A stretch of DNA of 64,000 nucleotides from Micromonospora sp. MH99 (GTDB lineage: Bacteria; Actinomycetota; Actinomycetes; Mycobacteriales; Micromonosporaceae). This document shows positions 51,374 through 64,000 of the stretch, in pieces (the stretch's first letter is position 1; every line of letters starts with the position of its first letter). The position numbers were made by a program, and so were the translations under genes. Location of the stretch: assembly GCF_021442385.1 (NCBI RefSeq), contig NZ_MUZA01000013.1:62001-126000 (forward strand), given 5' to 3'. Under the pieces are notes generated by a model. That model was not told the DNA's origin, did no database searches, and saw nothing but the letters and a program-made list of their open reading frames with translations.

Positions 51374-51749
51374 TGGTGGAGGTGCCGGGAATCGAACCCG
51401 GGTCCTTCGCCGGTTTGTCAGGGCTTCTCCGAGCGCAGCTCGCTGTGCCTCTACTCGGCCCCACCGCTCACGCGAGCAAGTTGGTGTGACGGGCCCAGTC
51501 GCTGATTGATCTCGCCGCACGGACCCCGCGACCGGGTCCGATTGGCCAGCCTCCTAGCTGATGCCGGCTACTGGGACGAAGGCGTTCCCAGACCGACAGA
51601 CTTAGCTACTCGCCTCAGGCGGCGAGAGCGAAGTCAGCGCGATTGTTATTGGCGCTTATAAAGTTCCGACGACCGATTCTCGAGACGACGTCGGCTTCCT
51701 CGGCTCGCTTCCCCTGTCGCTGCGTACGAAGTCGAAACCAGTCACCCCC
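51374..51749 (-). ncRNA. ssrA: tmRNA (trans-translation RNA)
   Basis: The 376-base RNA starts GGGGGTGACTGGTTTCGACTT at 51749 in the canonical form (quoted here as GGGGGTGACTGG plus TTTCGACTT) and ends with the tRNA-like T-arm GGGTTCGATTCCCGGC, acceptor CACCTCC, A, and encoded CCA. The acceptor ends pair with one G-U. The tag frame at 51653-51615 encodes ANNNRADFALAA and a TGA stop. It rescues ribosomes stalled on broken mRNA, tagging products for ClpXP. smpB, its protein partner, is 104 bases upstream. Confidence 0.96.
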
Positions 51750-51853
51750 TCGACAGGCCGCCGATGTGGCGGCACTGACAAGACTAACGCCTGGCGCAAC
51801 AGCTTTCATCCCGAGCCCCGGGCCGACTCACCGACCCGGACAAACAGGATTAA

Positions 51854-52333
51854 TCAGTCGTCCATCCCCTTGCCGCGTCGACCGGACACCCGGGCGATCT
51901 CCCGGTCCGCGTCGCGCTTGGCGAGGTCCTGGCGCTTGTCGTACGACTTCTTGCCCTTGGCCAGGGCGATCTCGACCTTGGCCCAGCCGTCCGAGAAGTA
52001 GACCTGCAACGGGACGATCGTGAAACCGCCCTCACGGGTCTTGCCGAGCAGCTTGTCGATCTCGCCGCGGTTGAGCAGCAGCTTGCGGGTACGCCGGGGC
52101 TCGTGGTTGGTCCAGGTGCCCTGGGTGTACTCCGGGATGTGCATCGAGTGCAGATACAACTCGCCGTCACGTTCCTGCGCGAACGCGTCGACAAGCGACG
52201 CCCGCCCGGCCCGCAGCGACTTGACCTCGGTGCCGGTCAGCGCCATGCCCGCCTCGTACGTGTCGAGGATCGAGTAGTCGTGGCGTGCCTTCTTGTTGGA
52301 GGCGACCACCTTGCGCCCCTTTTCCCGTGGCAT
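51854..52333 (-). CDS. smpB: SsrA-binding protein SmpB
   Basis: The 159-residue protein starts at ATG 52333 and shows the whole SmpB pattern: [60 protein letters not shown] and the basic tail [20 protein letters not shown]. It binds the tRNA-like part of tmRNA and places it in the ribosomal A site. Adjacent to ssrA and downstream of ftsEX, as usual in actinobacteria. Confidence 0.97.
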   Translation of the reverse strand: MPREKGRKVVASNKKARHDYSILDTYEAGMALTGTEVKSLRAGRASLVDAFAQERDGELYLHSMHIPEYTQGTWTNHEPRRTRKLLLNRGEIDKLLGKTREGGFTIVPLQVYFSDGWAKVEIALAKGKKSYDKRQDLAKRDADREIARVSGRRGKGMDD

Positions 52334-52414
52334 CGGCGCCACCCCCTCTCCCGGAAAACGTCCGTCGCCGAGCTCACCCCGGCCGGACAACCGATCATGC
52401 TACCCGAATGACAA

Positions 52415-52455
52415 GGACCCTCCCGCGCCGTTTATTTCCGGCTGCGGGAGGGTCC
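52415..52455 (-). terminator. Terminator between ftsX and smpB
   Basis: A perfect 12-bp stem (GCGGGAGGGTCC with its complement) with a 17-base loop lies 32 bases after the ftsX stop. It separates the prfB-ftsEX unit from smpB, whose own promoter must lie in the short stretch between. Confidence 0.7.
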
Positions 52456-52486
52456 CCGAGTGACGACGGGACGACCCGTACGCTGC

Positions 52487-53362
52487 CTAGACCCGCAGGT
52501 AGAAGCGCAGGGTGATCCAGGCGGTGGCGGCGCTGACGAGACCACCGACGCCGGCCATCAGCGGGAAGATGAACAGGATGTCGCCCCAGCTGATCGGCGA
52601 CAGCAGGCCCTGCAACGCCTTGAGTGACCCGTCGAAGAGCAGATACTTCGCCGCGACGAGGGCCACCAGGCCGAGCAGTGAGCCGATCAGGCCGGCCACC
52701 ACGGCCTCCAGCACGAACGGCGCCTGGATGAACCAGTTGGACGCGCCGACCAGCTTCATGACCGCCACCTCACGCCGCTTGCTGTACGCGGCGACCTGGA
52801 TGGTGTTGGCCACCAGGAGCAGTGCGGCGATGGCCATCACGATCGCGGCGGCCAGGGCGATGTTCTGGATCGCGGTGAGGACGTCGAAGATCTTGTCCAG
52901 CAGTCGACTCTGGTCGACGATCTCGTCGACACCCTCGGTGTCCTTGTACTGGTCGTAGATGTTCTTGTACTGCTCCGGGTTCTTCAGCTTGAGCCGGAAC
53001 GACTCCGGCAGCTGGTCCGGCTTGACCGCGTTGACCAGGTCCGGCGCGTCCTGGTACATCTCCTGGAACTTCTTGTACGCCTCGTCCTTGTTGACGTAGA
53101 TGACCTCCTTGACCAGGGGGTCGTTCTTCAGCTTGCCGTCCAGGTCGGTGCGCTGCTGCTCGCTCACCTCCTGACTCAGGAAGATCGAGACCTCGATGTT
53201 CTTGTAGTAGAGGTCCTTCATGTCGTCAACCTGGCGGTACATGAGACCGCTGGCGCCAAGCATGGTCAGCGAGACCGCCATCGTGATGATCATCGCGATG
53301 GTCATGGTCACGTTGCGCCACAGTCCGACCAGTACCTCGGACAGGACGTATTTCACGCGCAT
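52487..53362 (-). CDS. ftsX: Cell-division ABC transporter permease FtsX
   Basis: The 291-residue protein has the FtsX layout: a short cytoplasmic start (MRVKYVLSEVLVGLWRNVTM), helix 1, an outer domain of about 120 residues (VSIFLSQEVSEQQR, KFQEMYQDAP), and three more helices, with the conserved cytoplasmic SKRREVAVMKLVGASNWFI. With FtsE it transmits ATP hydrolysis to peptidoglycan hydrolases (RipC-type in actinobacteria). It begins 68 bases after ftsE. Confidence 0.96.
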   Translation of the reverse strand: MRVKYVLSEVLVGLWRNVTMTIAMIITMAVSLTMLGASGLMYRQVDDMKDLYYKNIEVSIFLSQEVSEQQRTDLDGKLKNDPLVKEVIYVNKDEAYKKFQEMYQDAPDLVNAVKPDQLPESFRLKLKNPEQYKNIYDQYKDTEGVDEIVDQSRLLDKIFDVLTAIQNIALAAAIVMAIAALLLVANTIQVAAYSKRREVAVMKLVGASNWFIQAPFVLEAVVAGLIGSLLGLVALVAAKYLLFDGSLKALQGLLSPISWGDILFIFPLMAGVGGLVSAATAWITLRFYLRV

Positions 53363-53430
53363 CGGGATTTCCTCCGGGTCTCCGGCATGAGGTGTTCGTC
53401 GTCAGGCTGCGAGAGGGGTGGAGCGCCGGC

Positions 53431-54111
53431 TCACCCGTAGACGCCGCGGGCCTGGTCACGCACGATGCGACCGCTCTCGATCTCGATGACGCGGCGACGC
53501 ATCTGGTTCACGATGTTGGAGTCGTGGGTGACCATCACGACGGTCGTGCCGGTGCGGTTGATCCGGTCCAGGAGGCGCATGATCTCGATCGAGGTGTCCG
53601 GGTCCAGGTTTCCGGTCGGCTCGTCCGCCAGCAGGATCAGCGGACGGTTCACGAACGCCCGGGCGACGGCGACCCGCTGCTGCTCACCACCGGAGAGCTC
53701 GTGCGGGTAGCGATGCTCCTTGCCACCGAGCCCGACCAGCTCCAGCACCTCCGGCACGACCCGGCGGGCAACCGCCTTGGTCTTGCCGATCACCTCAAGG
53801 GCGAACGCCACGTTCTCGTACGCGGTGCGGTTCGGCAGCAGCCGGAAGTCCTGGAAGACGCAGCCGATCGAACGCCGGAAGTGGGGTCGCTTCCAGGAGC
53901 GCATCGACGTGACGTCCTTGCTGTTGACGACGACCCGCCCCTTGTTGGGGGTGACCTCGTGCAGCAGCATCTTGATGATTGTGGACTTGCCGGAGCCGGA
54001 TGGACCGATGAAGAAGACGAACTCGCCCTTCTCGATCGAGACGGACACGTTGTCGAGCGAAGGCCGGGACGCCTTCGGGTACGTCTTCGTCACTTGCTCA
54101 AGCTGAATCAC
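53431..54111 (-). CDS. ftsE: Cell-division ATP-binding protein FtsE
   Basis: The 226-residue ABC ATPase has Walker [10 protein letters not shown], the Q-loop in [11 protein letters not shown], signature [15 protein letters not shown], Walker [11 protein letters not shown] and the switch VTHD. It partners FtsX in the divisome. GTG 54111 gives the standard N-terminus [12 protein letters not shown]; the longer frame to 54147 adds residues not typical of FtsE. Confidence 0.96.
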   Translation of the reverse strand: MIQLEQVTKTYPKASRPSLDNVSVSIEKGEFVFFIGPSGSGKSTIIKMLLHEVTPNKGRVVVNSKDVTSMRSWKRPHFRRSIGCVFQDFRLLPNRTAYENVAFALEVIGKTKAVARRVVPEVLELVGLGGKEHRYPHELSGGEQQRVAVARAFVNRPLILLADEPTGNLDPDTSIEIMRLLDRINRTGTTVVMVTHDSNIVNQMRRRVIEIESGRIVRDQARGVYG

Positions 54112-54229
54112 GGGTGGTGAGTCTACGCGGTGTAACAACTGAGCCAAGCCCCACGCCCCGCAGAAGCGGCGCGCGTCGTCGAATCAGGCCCTCACCTGGA
54201 GATCGACGAAGCGCTCCGCCCGCGAGCCG

Positions 54230-55351
54230 TCACGCACCGTCGCCGGCGAGCTGCCGCTGCTTACGCCAACGGATACCAGCTTCGATGAAACCGTCCAACT
54301 CGCCGTCGAAGACCGCGCTCGGATTGCCGGTCTCCTGCTCGGTTCGGAGATCCTTCACCATCTGATACGGGTGCAGGACGTAGGAGCGCATCTGGTCGCC
54401 CCACGACCCGGCCGCGTTCTCCTTCAGGCCCTCCAGCTTGGCCTGCTCCTCCTGGCGCTTGCGCTCGAGCAGCCGGGCCTGGAGCACCCGCAGCGCGGAG
54501 GCCTTGTTTTGCAGCTGGGACTTCTCGTTCTGGCAGGTCACCACGATGCCGGTCGGGATGTGGGTGAGCCGGACCGCCGAGTCGGTGGTGTTGACGCTCT
54601 GCCCACCGGGGCCGGAGGAACGGTAGACGTCGACGCGTACCTCGTTCTCCGGGATGTCGATGTGGTCGGTCTGCTCGGTCACCGGCAGCACCTCCACGCC
54701 CGCGAAGCTGGTCTGCCGGCGGCCCTGGTTGTCGAACGGACTGATCCGGACCAGCCGGTGGGTGCCCGACTCGACACTGAGGGTGCCGTACGCGTAGGGC
54801 ACCTTGACCGCGAAGGTGGCCGACTTCAGGCCCGCCTCCTCGGCGTACGAGGTCTCGTAGACCTCGGTCGGGTAGCCGTGCCGCTCGGCCCAGCGCAGGT
54901 ACATCCGCAGCAGCATCTCGGCGAAGTCCGCCGCGTCCACGCCACCGGCGCCGGCGCGGATGGCGACCAGCGCCTCCCGGGAGTCGTACTCGCCGGAGAG
55001 CAGGGTGCGGACCTCCATCTCCTGGATGGATTTGGTCAGGCCGGTGATCTCCGCCTCGACCTCGGTCAGCACGCCGGGGTCGGACTCGGCCTCGGCCAAC
55101 TCCAGCAGCACCCGGGCGTCGTCGAGCTGGGAGCGCAGACTGCCCAGCTTGCTGATCTCGCCGTTGACGTACGACAGCTGAGAGGTCACCTGCTGCGCCT
55201 TGGCCTGGTCGTCCCACAGGTCGGGGGCGGACGCCTCCTGCTCCAGGCGGGCCTTGTCCTCGTGCAGCCGGTCCAGATTGAGGACGGCCTCGATGTTGCG
55301 CAGGGTCGCGTCGAGTTCCTTGAGCTGTTCGGCGTAATCGGCAGCGGTCAC
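54230..55351 (-). CDS. prfB: Peptide chain release factor 2
   Basis: About 373 residues from GTG 55351 (TTG 55360 is possible). It contains the stop-codon-reading SPF tripeptide in [10 protein letters not shown], which marks RF2 (UGA/UAA), and the catalytic GGQ in [20 protein letters not shown]. The frame is uninterrupted, so the programmed +1 frameshift that controls RF2 in many bacteria is absent, as is common in actinobacteria. UGA is by far the most used stop here. It heads the ftsE-ftsX unit. Confidence 0.96.
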   Translation of the reverse strand: MTAADYAEQLKELDATLRNIEAVLNLDRLHEDKARLEQEASAPDLWDDQAKAQQVTSQLSYVNGEISKLGSLRSQLDDARVLLELAEAESDPGVLTEVEAEITGLTKSIQEMEVRTLLSGEYDSREALVAIRAGAGGVDAADFAEMLLRMYLRWAERHGYPTEVYETSYAEEAGLKSATFAVKVPYAYGTLSVESGTHRLVRISPFDNQGRRQTSFAGVEVLPVTEQTDHIDIPENEVRVDVYRSSGPGGQSVNTTDSAVRLTHIPTGIVVTCQNEKSQLQNKASALRVLQARLLERKRQEEQAKLEGLKENAAGSWGDQMRSYVLHPYQMVKDLRTEQETGNPSAVFDGELDGFIEAGIRWRKQRQLAGDGA

Positions 55352-55469
55352 GACAGACAAGCGTACTGCGCGGACGAGGAGTGAGCTTGCGAGCCCCGCA
55401 GGTCGGCGCCAAATCGGTTCTGTGCCGGGAGCAGCACAGCTCGTTCCGTGTCGGCGAACCCGCCGGAGA

Positions 55470-55985
55470 TCACCCGACGGGGGCGGACTTCAGCCACGAC
55501 AGGGCCGCCCGGTGGTAGGCGACGGCGAACTCCAGCGCGCTGGCGTCGTACGTCTCGCCGTCCCGTTTGGCGTTCTTGACCTGTTCGCGTACCTGGGCGA
55601 GGGCCTCGGTGTGGTATTCGTTGGCCGAGGCGTACAGGCTCTTGAGCTGGCTGGACGAGTGCAGGTTGCCGAAGGCCATCCGGAGCGCGATCGGGTTGCG
55701 GATGGTGTCCCGCCCCGGGTTCTCCGCCAGCCAGCGGGAAAACGTCCGTTTCCCGCTGGCGGTGAGCGCGTACGGCTGACTCATTCGTGGGCCCGGCTTG
55801 CCGAGCCGCACGTAACCCCGCTCGGCCAGCACCGGCAACTCGCGGTAGACCTGACTGCGGGTCATCGACCAGTACGGCGCCAGCCGGCGCTCTGCGGCGG
55901 CCATCAACTGGCCGCCTGTCATGGGACCCTCGTGGAGCAGCCCGAGCAGGGCCGCCGCCGTGGGGTTGACTCCGGATTCCGCCAT
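55470..55985 (-). CDS. PadR-family transcriptional regulator
   Basis: The 171-residue protein starts at ATG 55985. An N-terminal winged helix ([57 protein letters not shown]) is followed by a C-terminal helical dimerisation half, the PadR/Vir layout. An inverted repeat TGGCA-n3-TGCCA at 56027-56039, about 42 bases before the ATG, is a candidate self-operator. The effector is unknown. Confidence 0.85.
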   Translation of the reverse strand: MAESGVNPTAAALLGLLHEGPMTGGQLMAAAERRLAPYWSMTRSQVYRELPVLAERGYVRLGKPGPRMSQPYALTASGKRTFSRWLAENPGRDTIRNPIALRMAFGNLHSSSQLKSLYASANEYHTEALAQVREQVKNAKRDGETYDASALEFAVAYHRAALSWLKSAPVG

Positions 55986-56119
55986 GCCCGTTACGCTGCC
56001 ACTTTGCGCTGCCGGCGTCCAGGATTTGGCAGTTTGCCACCCAACAGGACTTCCTAAGTGCACTGTCGGCGGCAGACTGTCCGTTGAGGACTATCGATGG
56101 GTTGCGGCCCCTCGGCCGA

Positions 56120-56150
56120 CCGCCGGCGGCGCTGCGCACGCCGCCGGCGG
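56120..56150 (-). terminator. Terminator after pruA
   Basis: A perfect 12-bp GC stem (CCGCCGGCGGCG and complement) with a 7-base loop lies 11 bases after the pruA stop on the minus strand. Confidence 0.75.
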
Positions 56151-56161
56151 GTCGCCGCAGG

Positions 56162-57790
<1,629 letters not shown>

Positions 57791-58162
57791 CAAGGCTCCT
57801 GGCGATCTCGACAGCGGTGGCGAAACCGGACCCGCGGGCACCGACCGGACGGCCGGACACCGGACGCCGCGCGGGAGGGCCGAGCAGCGGCGGGACCTCC
57901 CACGATTGTTTCATGCGGGGGTGCTCGACTCGCCTCCACCACCTCCCGGTTGCTCAGGACCGGCTGCCCTTCCTCTCCTTACCGGCGCGTCGTGGCGGGG
58001 CTGGGGCCCCTGACGTTGGTGGCGGTCCGCGCGGCCCTTCGCGGCTCCCTCGGCGTACGCCGTCGCAGGCGCGTACTCCGGGAGGTGTGGCTCGTTCAGA
58101 GGAGGTCGCGGCGGCCCGCGTACCCTGAATGGTCGGTGACCTGGCGCCTCGAAGGGGAGACG
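57791..58162. other. 372-base gap between divergent genes
   Basis: This stretch separates pruA from the divergent membrane-protein gene. I see no convincing gene, RNA or repeat. Reading frames across it lack ribosome sites and known motifs. It must hold both promoters, but none is clear to me. Confidence 0.5.
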
Positions 58163-59275
58163 ATGACCAAGCAGCCCGGCCGCGTCCCAGCCGCGGAGTC
58201 GGACCAGCCGGCGGTCGACGCGGCCACCCCCGGCGGCCGACCGGTGTCCGCGCCCGGCGCGGCAGTGCTCGCGCTGCTGGCGCTCGGCTGGCTGGCCGCC
58301 ATGCTCTGGTCGACCCGGGAGGCCATCACCTCGGCGGCGGCGGGCATCACCGCGATCAGCCTCTCCGCGTTCGCTCTGCCCGGTGTGATCTCGGCGGCGC
58401 TGGTGGCCGGCGCGGCGACCGCGCTGGCCTCCGGCAACCTGCTGTCGCGCCGGTACGGCGACGGAGCGACCCTGCGTTTCGTCGGTGCGATCGGCGCGGG
58501 GATGCTCGTCGGGCTGGCCGCCGCGCTGGCGATCAACCTGACCTACTTCGACACCTCGACCACCAACGTGATCGCCGGGACGACGGCGGCCGCCGCGATC
58601 ATCGGCGGGGCGATCGCCGGCGCGCGAACCGCCCCGGCGGTCGGCGCGGTGGTGACCGCCGCGCTGGGCGCGCTGGTCTTCGTGGTGGCGTTCAGTCGTG
58701 CCCGGGACCCGCTGTTCGACCTGTTCGGCGCGGGCGACACCCAGCAGTCGCTTGTCGACGCCGCCAAGTGGGTGTCGCGCACCGAGTCGCTCATCGCCGG
58801 CCTCCTGGCCGGACTGCTCGCCTTCGGCTACCTCACCTGGGCACGGCGGCGAGCCCTGCGGCGCGATCCGCTGACGCCCGCGCTGCGCTGGCCGGCCTAC
58901 CTGCTCGCCGGCGCCGGGCCGGGCCTGCTCCTGCTGCTCGCCGAGGTGATCATCCGGATCGGCGGCCGGTCGCTGCTGGACCTCGCCAGCGCGCTCAGCG
59001 AGGCGGACGCGGTGGCCCAGACCTCGCTGGGCACCTCGCGGGTGGACAACGGCATCTGGATGGTCTTCGTGGGGGCGCTGACCGCGCTCATCGCGTTCGG
59101 CCGCACGCTCGGCCCTTCGCACACCGACGACGACCCCGCCCTGGCCGACGGTCCCGGTGCCACGCAGCCGGCAGTCGCGAACAAGACCAACGCCGACACC
59201 GACGACGACGAGGCGGACACGACCGCTCACGACGCCGTCGACGTCGACCCGGCCAGAGCCGACCCGGCCCGCTGA
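58163..59275 (+). CDS. Polytopic membrane protein of unknown function
   Basis: From ATG 58163 (GAAGGGGAG upstream) the 370-residue protein has about eight helices rich in Ala/Gly (AAVLALLALGWLAAMLW, ISAALVAGAATALASG, NVIAGTTAAAAIIGGAIAG, AVVTAALGALVFVVAFS, LLAGAGPGLLLLLAEVII) and an acidic C-terminal tail (DDDEADTTAHDAVDVD). This type is often annotated only as membrane protein in actinomycetes. Sequence upstream in the same frame is antisense to pruA and not coding. Confidence 0.7.
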   Translation: MTKQPGRVPAAESDQPAVDAATPGGRPVSAPGAAVLALLALGWLAAMLWSTREAITSAAAGITAISLSAFALPGVISAALVAGAATALASGNLLSRRYGDGATLRFVGAIGAGMLVGLAAALAINLTYFDTSTTNVIAGTTAAAAIIGGAIAGARTAPAVGAVVTAALGALVFVVAFSRARDPLFDLFGAGDTQQSLVDAAKWVSRTESLIAGLLAGLLAFGYLTWARRRALRRDPLTPALRWPAYLLAGAGPGLLLLLAEVIIRIGGRSLLDLASALSEADAVAQTSLGTSRVDNGIWMVFVGALTALIAFGRTLGPSHTDDDPALADGPGATQPAVANKTNADTDDDEADTTAHDAVDVDPARADPAR

Positions 59276-59286
59276 CCGCTGCCGGC

Positions 59287-59796
59287 TCAGTCGGTGGCGC
59301 GCAGCAGCAGGTCCAGCTCTGACACGTCGTACCACTCCAGCTCGTGATCCTCGGCCCCGTCGACGGTGAACTGGGCGTCGGGGTCGCCGGCAGCGGCCTC
59401 GGCCACCACGTCGGCCGCGGCGGCGACCTCCTCGACAGCGTCCGCGCCGTCCACGTGGATCGCCGCGACGGCACCCACCGGCACGGTGTCGGCCAACGTC
59501 ACCATGCTGGACCCCAGCTCACCATCGCCACGGCCGAGCGCGGCGGGCGGCACGTCGACCGAGACGACAACGCGGCGGCGGGGCGCGGCGGGATCGGCCC
59601 TGAGCAGGTGCAGCGCGTCCTGGGCAGCCCGGGTGAACGCGACGTACTCCAACTCCTCCTCGTCGCCCTCGGCGTACCACTCGCGCAGCGCGGGTGTCAC
59701 CGCGTGCGCCCGGTCGGCGGTCAGCCCCTGCTCGCGCAGGCGGGCCAGCATGGGTACGGTCGCCGGCACGTACACCCGGACAAGCTCGTCGGTCAC
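59287..59796 (-). CDS. DUF6912-family protein
   Basis: The 169-residue protein starts at GTG 59796 with GGGGAG upstream. [16 protein letters not shown] at the start and [30 protein letters not shown] followed by VVVSVDVPP match the actinobacterial family DUF6912, quoted here in parts. It is acidic and soluble; no function is known. It is convergent with the membrane-protein gene, 11 bases apart. Confidence 0.75.
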   Translation of the reverse strand: MTDELVRVYVPATVPMLARLREQGLTADRAHAVTPALREWYAEGDEEELEYVAFTRAAQDALHLLRADPAAPRRRVVVSVDVPPAALGRGDGELGSSMVTLADTVPVGAVAAIHVDGADAVEEVAAAADVVAEAAAGDPDAQFTVDGAEDHELEWYDVSELDLLLRATD

Positions 59797-59974
59797 CGGT
59801 CGTCTCCCCGCTCGGTCCTGTGCCGGCGGCAGCCGGCACGGGCGCAGATCATGCCGCACGCCGTGACCGTCATACACCCCGCCTCCGGCCGGTGGAAGTT
59901 TCCCGCCGGTGTGTCCGGGCGCTGGTTGGTCCGCCGCCGGGCCGGGTGAATGCTGGGCGGTGAGCCCTGCCGAT

Positions 59975-60001
59975 GGCAAACTGAGGCAAACGACGTCAAC
60001 C
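59975..60001 (+). repeat. Three phased 7-base direct repeats upstream of the HTH gene
   Basis: GGCAAAC at 59975, GGCAAAC at 59985 and GTCAACC at 59995 repeat with an exact 10-base period, ending 14 bases before the GTG. One turn of DNA per repeat would let a head-to-tail protein array bind on one face. Confidence 0.6.
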
Positions 60002-60014
60002 CCGGGGAGTTTCC

Positions 60015-60242
60015 GTGGAGCCGAGGTTCCTGCTGCTCTCCGACGTGGCCACCGAGCTGAACGTGTCGGACTCGCAGGTCTACCACATGGTCCGCAGCGG
60101 GGAGCTGCCGGCGATCAAGATCGGCGGACGCGGTCAGTGGCGGGTCGAGCGCGCCCGGCTGGAGGAGTACATCGCGCAGAAGTACGCCGAAACCGCCGAC
60201 TGGGTACGCGGTAACCCCCTGATCGACCGCGACCCGGAGTAG
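60015..60242 (+). CDS. Small MerR/excisionase-type HTH DNA-binding protein
   Basis: The 75-residue protein (GTG 60015, GGGGAG upstream) consists almost only of a winged HTH of the excisionase/BldC superfamily: [20 protein letters not shown] as HTH, then [25 protein letters not shown] as wing. It lacks the coiled coil of true MerR dimers. BldC-type proteins of this fold bind direct repeats as head-to-tail multimers. Matching 10-base-phased repeats lie upstream of this gene and the next. Members near secA are common in actinobacteria. It is not linked to an integrase, so a phage excisionase role is unlikely. Confidence 0.8.
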   Translation: MEPRFLLLSDVATELNVSDSQVYHMVRSGELPAIKIGGRGQWRVERARLEEYIAQKYAETADWVRGNPLIDRDPE

Positions 60243-60320
60243 GTCCGGGTGGCCGCGTGCCACGTTCCGCCCCGCTCCCGGCCCGCTCCCGGCCCGCTTC
60301 CGCCCTGCTCACGGCCCGCG

Positions 60321-60397
60321 TGATCGACTCCGTATCGCCGGGATGGGGCTGTCCGGCCTGCCGGGACACCGCGATGTCGGCGACACCGAGTAGATCA
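60321..60397. repeat. Intergenic dyad repeat, type C, copy 2
   Basis: Arms at 60321-60340 (TGATCGACTCCGTATCGCCG) and 60378-60397 pair at 17 of 20 bases around a 37-base centre. The outer arm resembles copy 1 at 51219. It lies between the HTH gene and the Rv3235-like gene. Confidence 0.6.
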
Positions 60398-60463
60398 TTC
60401 CCAGGGGCGGCACGCCCACCGTTCGCGGGCATTGACCGAGGCCGTTGCGTCCCGCACAATCGA

Positions 60464-60490
60464 GTCAGTCGGAGGCAAACGAAGGCAAAC
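60464..60490 (+). repeat. Phased direct repeats upstream of the Rv3235-like gene
   Basis: GGCAAAC at 60474 and 60484, with a degenerate GTCAGTC at 60464, repeat with the same 10-base period as upstream of the HTH gene. They end 21 bases before the ATG. Confidence 0.55.
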
Positions 60491-60511
60491 GCAAGATCAA
60501 AGGGAGCAGCG

Positions 60512-61093
60512 ATGAGTGAGCGGCGACCCGGTCCGTCCCGGCCACCTGTGCGCCTGCGCCCCGTCCCGCCCATCGATCCGCCGTACCCCGACGAGACGTA
60601 CTGGCCGGGGCCGACGCACGGCCAGCTCGCCCTCGACCTGTTCGCCTCGACACGACCGGATCCGGTCCGGCCGGCGGAGCGCCGCGCGGCCCCACGCCGG
60701 ACGCCGTCCCGGCCGGCCAGCCACCCGGGTGCGCCGCTCCCACCGGCGAGCGCCCCCGAGGCGACCCGCGCCGCACACCGCTTCGTCGGCACGTGCCTGG
60801 AGGTGGTCAACGGCTACCGCTCGCCGGCCCAGGTGCGACCCCTGCTCGACCCGGGCCGGGCCGTCGAACTGCTCACCGAACTCGCCCGCGCGACCGGCCG
60901 GGCCGGGCCGGTTCGCCGTCGCGCAACGCGGCCGGCCCTGCGGCTGCTCCGACTGCGGGTGTGTGAGCCCCGGGAAGCCGCTGTGGAAGCGGCTGCCGTG
61001 GTGAGCGGTGCCGGTGGCCGGAGCTGGGCCATGGCGGTACGCCTGGAACACCGCCGAGGCCGCTGGTTGTGCACGGCCCTGCACGTCCTCTGA
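60512..61093 (+). CDS. Rv3235-family protein
   Basis: The 193-residue protein starts at ATG 60512 (AAAGGGAG upstream). A disordered Pro/Arg half is followed by a domain matching the Rv3235 family (DUF6459-like): AAHRFVGTCLEVVNGYRSPAQVRP, LRLLRLRVCEPREAAVEAAAV and MAVRLEHRRGRWLCTALHV. In mycobacteria its relative is likewise near secA1. Function unknown. It is convergent with secA. Confidence 0.75.
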   Translation: MSERRPGPSRPPVRLRPVPPIDPPYPDETYWPGPTHGQLALDLFASTRPDPVRPAERRAAPRRTPSRPASHPGAPLPPASAPEATRAAHRFVGTCLEVVNGYRSPAQVRPLLDPGRAVELLTELARATGRAGPVRRRATRPALRLLRLRVCEPREAAVEAAAVVSGAGGRSWAMAVRLEHRRGRWLCTALHVL

Positions 61094-61174
61094 CAACCCG
61101 CCAGAGGTCCGCCCACGCCGCCACCGTCCGCCCCGGGGGCGGCCACGCGGCGTGCTGCAGGCCCAGGCTCTGCG

Positions 61175-61252
61175 TTGATCGACTCGACTTCCAGGAAAGC
61201 GCGGTATCAACCTGGCGCCGACACCCCGACTTCCAGGAACCCGAGATGATCT
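61175..61252. repeat. Degenerate intergenic repeat, possibly type C
   Basis: The element begins TTGATCGACTCG and ends CGAGATGATCT, arms pairing at only 8 of 11 bases, and contains an exact 13-base direct repeat (CGACTTCCAGGAA at 61185 and 61227). It lies between the convergent Rv3235-like and secA genes. Confidence 0.4.
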
Positions 61253-61313
61253 CCCGCCACGCGGCCGTGGGCGTCGGAGGGGACGTGGCCCGGGGATGCG
61301 CCGGGTGGAGACG

Positions 61314-61350
61314 CCGATGGGCCCTGGCCTCGTCGGCCAGGGCCCATCGG
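61314..61350. terminator. Terminator after secA
   Basis: A perfect 16-bp stem (61314-61329 with 61335-61350; core GATGGGCCCTGGCC) with a 5-base loop lies 13 bases after the secA stop on the minus strand. Confidence 0.85.
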
Positions 61351-61363
61351 GACGCGCTGTGGG

Positions 61364-64000
<2,637 letters not shown>

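Noticed and set aside
54230..55351. Programmed frameshift in prfB
   Set aside because: The reading frame is continuous through the region where the internal UGA and slippery site would lie.
60015..60242. Phage excisionase or integrated element at the small HTH gene
   Set aside because: No integrase, attachment-site duplication or compositional change is nearby; the gene sits among core genes.

Overview
The window is very GC-rich and has strong third-position GC bias, so long antisense ORFs lie behind nearly every gene. The gene order secA, Rv3235-like, prfB-ftsE-ftsX-smpB-ssrA, a SigR-type promoter, TipAL, an enzyme pair for 10-methyl fatty acids and many GTG starts point to a filamentous actinomycete. 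The overall style, including several families of small intergenic dyad repeats, fits Micromonosporaceae (Micromonospora or a close relative); the genus is an inference. I see no transposase, integrase, CRISPR array, rRNA or prophage, so this reads as ordinary chromosome with accessory metabolic and secreted functions.

Layout. Bases 1-5.7 kb hold the end of a DUF3427 helicase-type gene, an MMPL exporter and a two-gene operon for secreted esterases: an SGNH hydrolase with a ricin-type lectin domain, and a polyester-hydrolase/cutinase-like enzyme with a CBM2 module. A LacI-type operator sits at the start of that operon. Bases 5.7-11.7 kb hold two paralogous membrane proteins with a PH-like domain and a proline-rich tail, a WapI-like immunity gene, and an ArsR-arsenate reductase fusion followed by a VOC protein and an epoxide hydrolase. 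A possible leader peptide lies inside a long hairpin just before the epoxide hydrolase gene. Bases 12-15.3 kb are a gluconate kinase/permease pair. Bases 15.3-25 kb mix a quinol-monooxygenase-like protein, a serine hydrolase, TipAL, a GGDEF-EAL protein, an M50 protease, small DNA- and zinc-binding proteins and an ArsR-type regulator with a double SRPBCC protein.

Bases 25-32 kb carry the fatty-acid methyltransferase/reductase pair, YbaK, a membrane-anchored lectin, an MFS carrier, a GlxA-type regulator and a DinB-like protein flanked by two different intergenic repeats. Bases 32-40 kb hold a MoxR-type ATPase/VWA pair, a membrane protein beside a two-component system, a hemerythrin protein and two divergent aldo-keto reductases. 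Bases 41-46 kb hold a membrane-anchored AA10 LPMO, a cysteine-free ribosomal protein L36 behind a SigR-type promoter, a sigma factor with a membrane partner, a secreted repeat (propeller-like) protein, tRNA-Ala(GGC) and YqgE/AlgH. Bases 46-51 kb hold a methylthioadenosine phosphorylase-like enzyme, a benzoylformate-decarboxylase-like ThDP enzyme, a lipoprotein and small unknowns.

Bases 51.3-64 kb are core: ssrA and smpB (trans-translation), ftsX/ftsE (division and hydrolase control), prfB, a PadR regulator, pruA (proline catabolism), a DUF6912 protein, a small MerR/excisionase-type HTH protein with phased direct repeats upstream of it and of the next gene, an Rv3235-family protein and secA, cut by the right edge. 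Shared themes are secreted polysaccharide and polyester attack (esterases, lectins, CBM2, LPMO) and oxidative or thiol stress control (SigR promoter, arsenate reductase fusion, hemerythrin).
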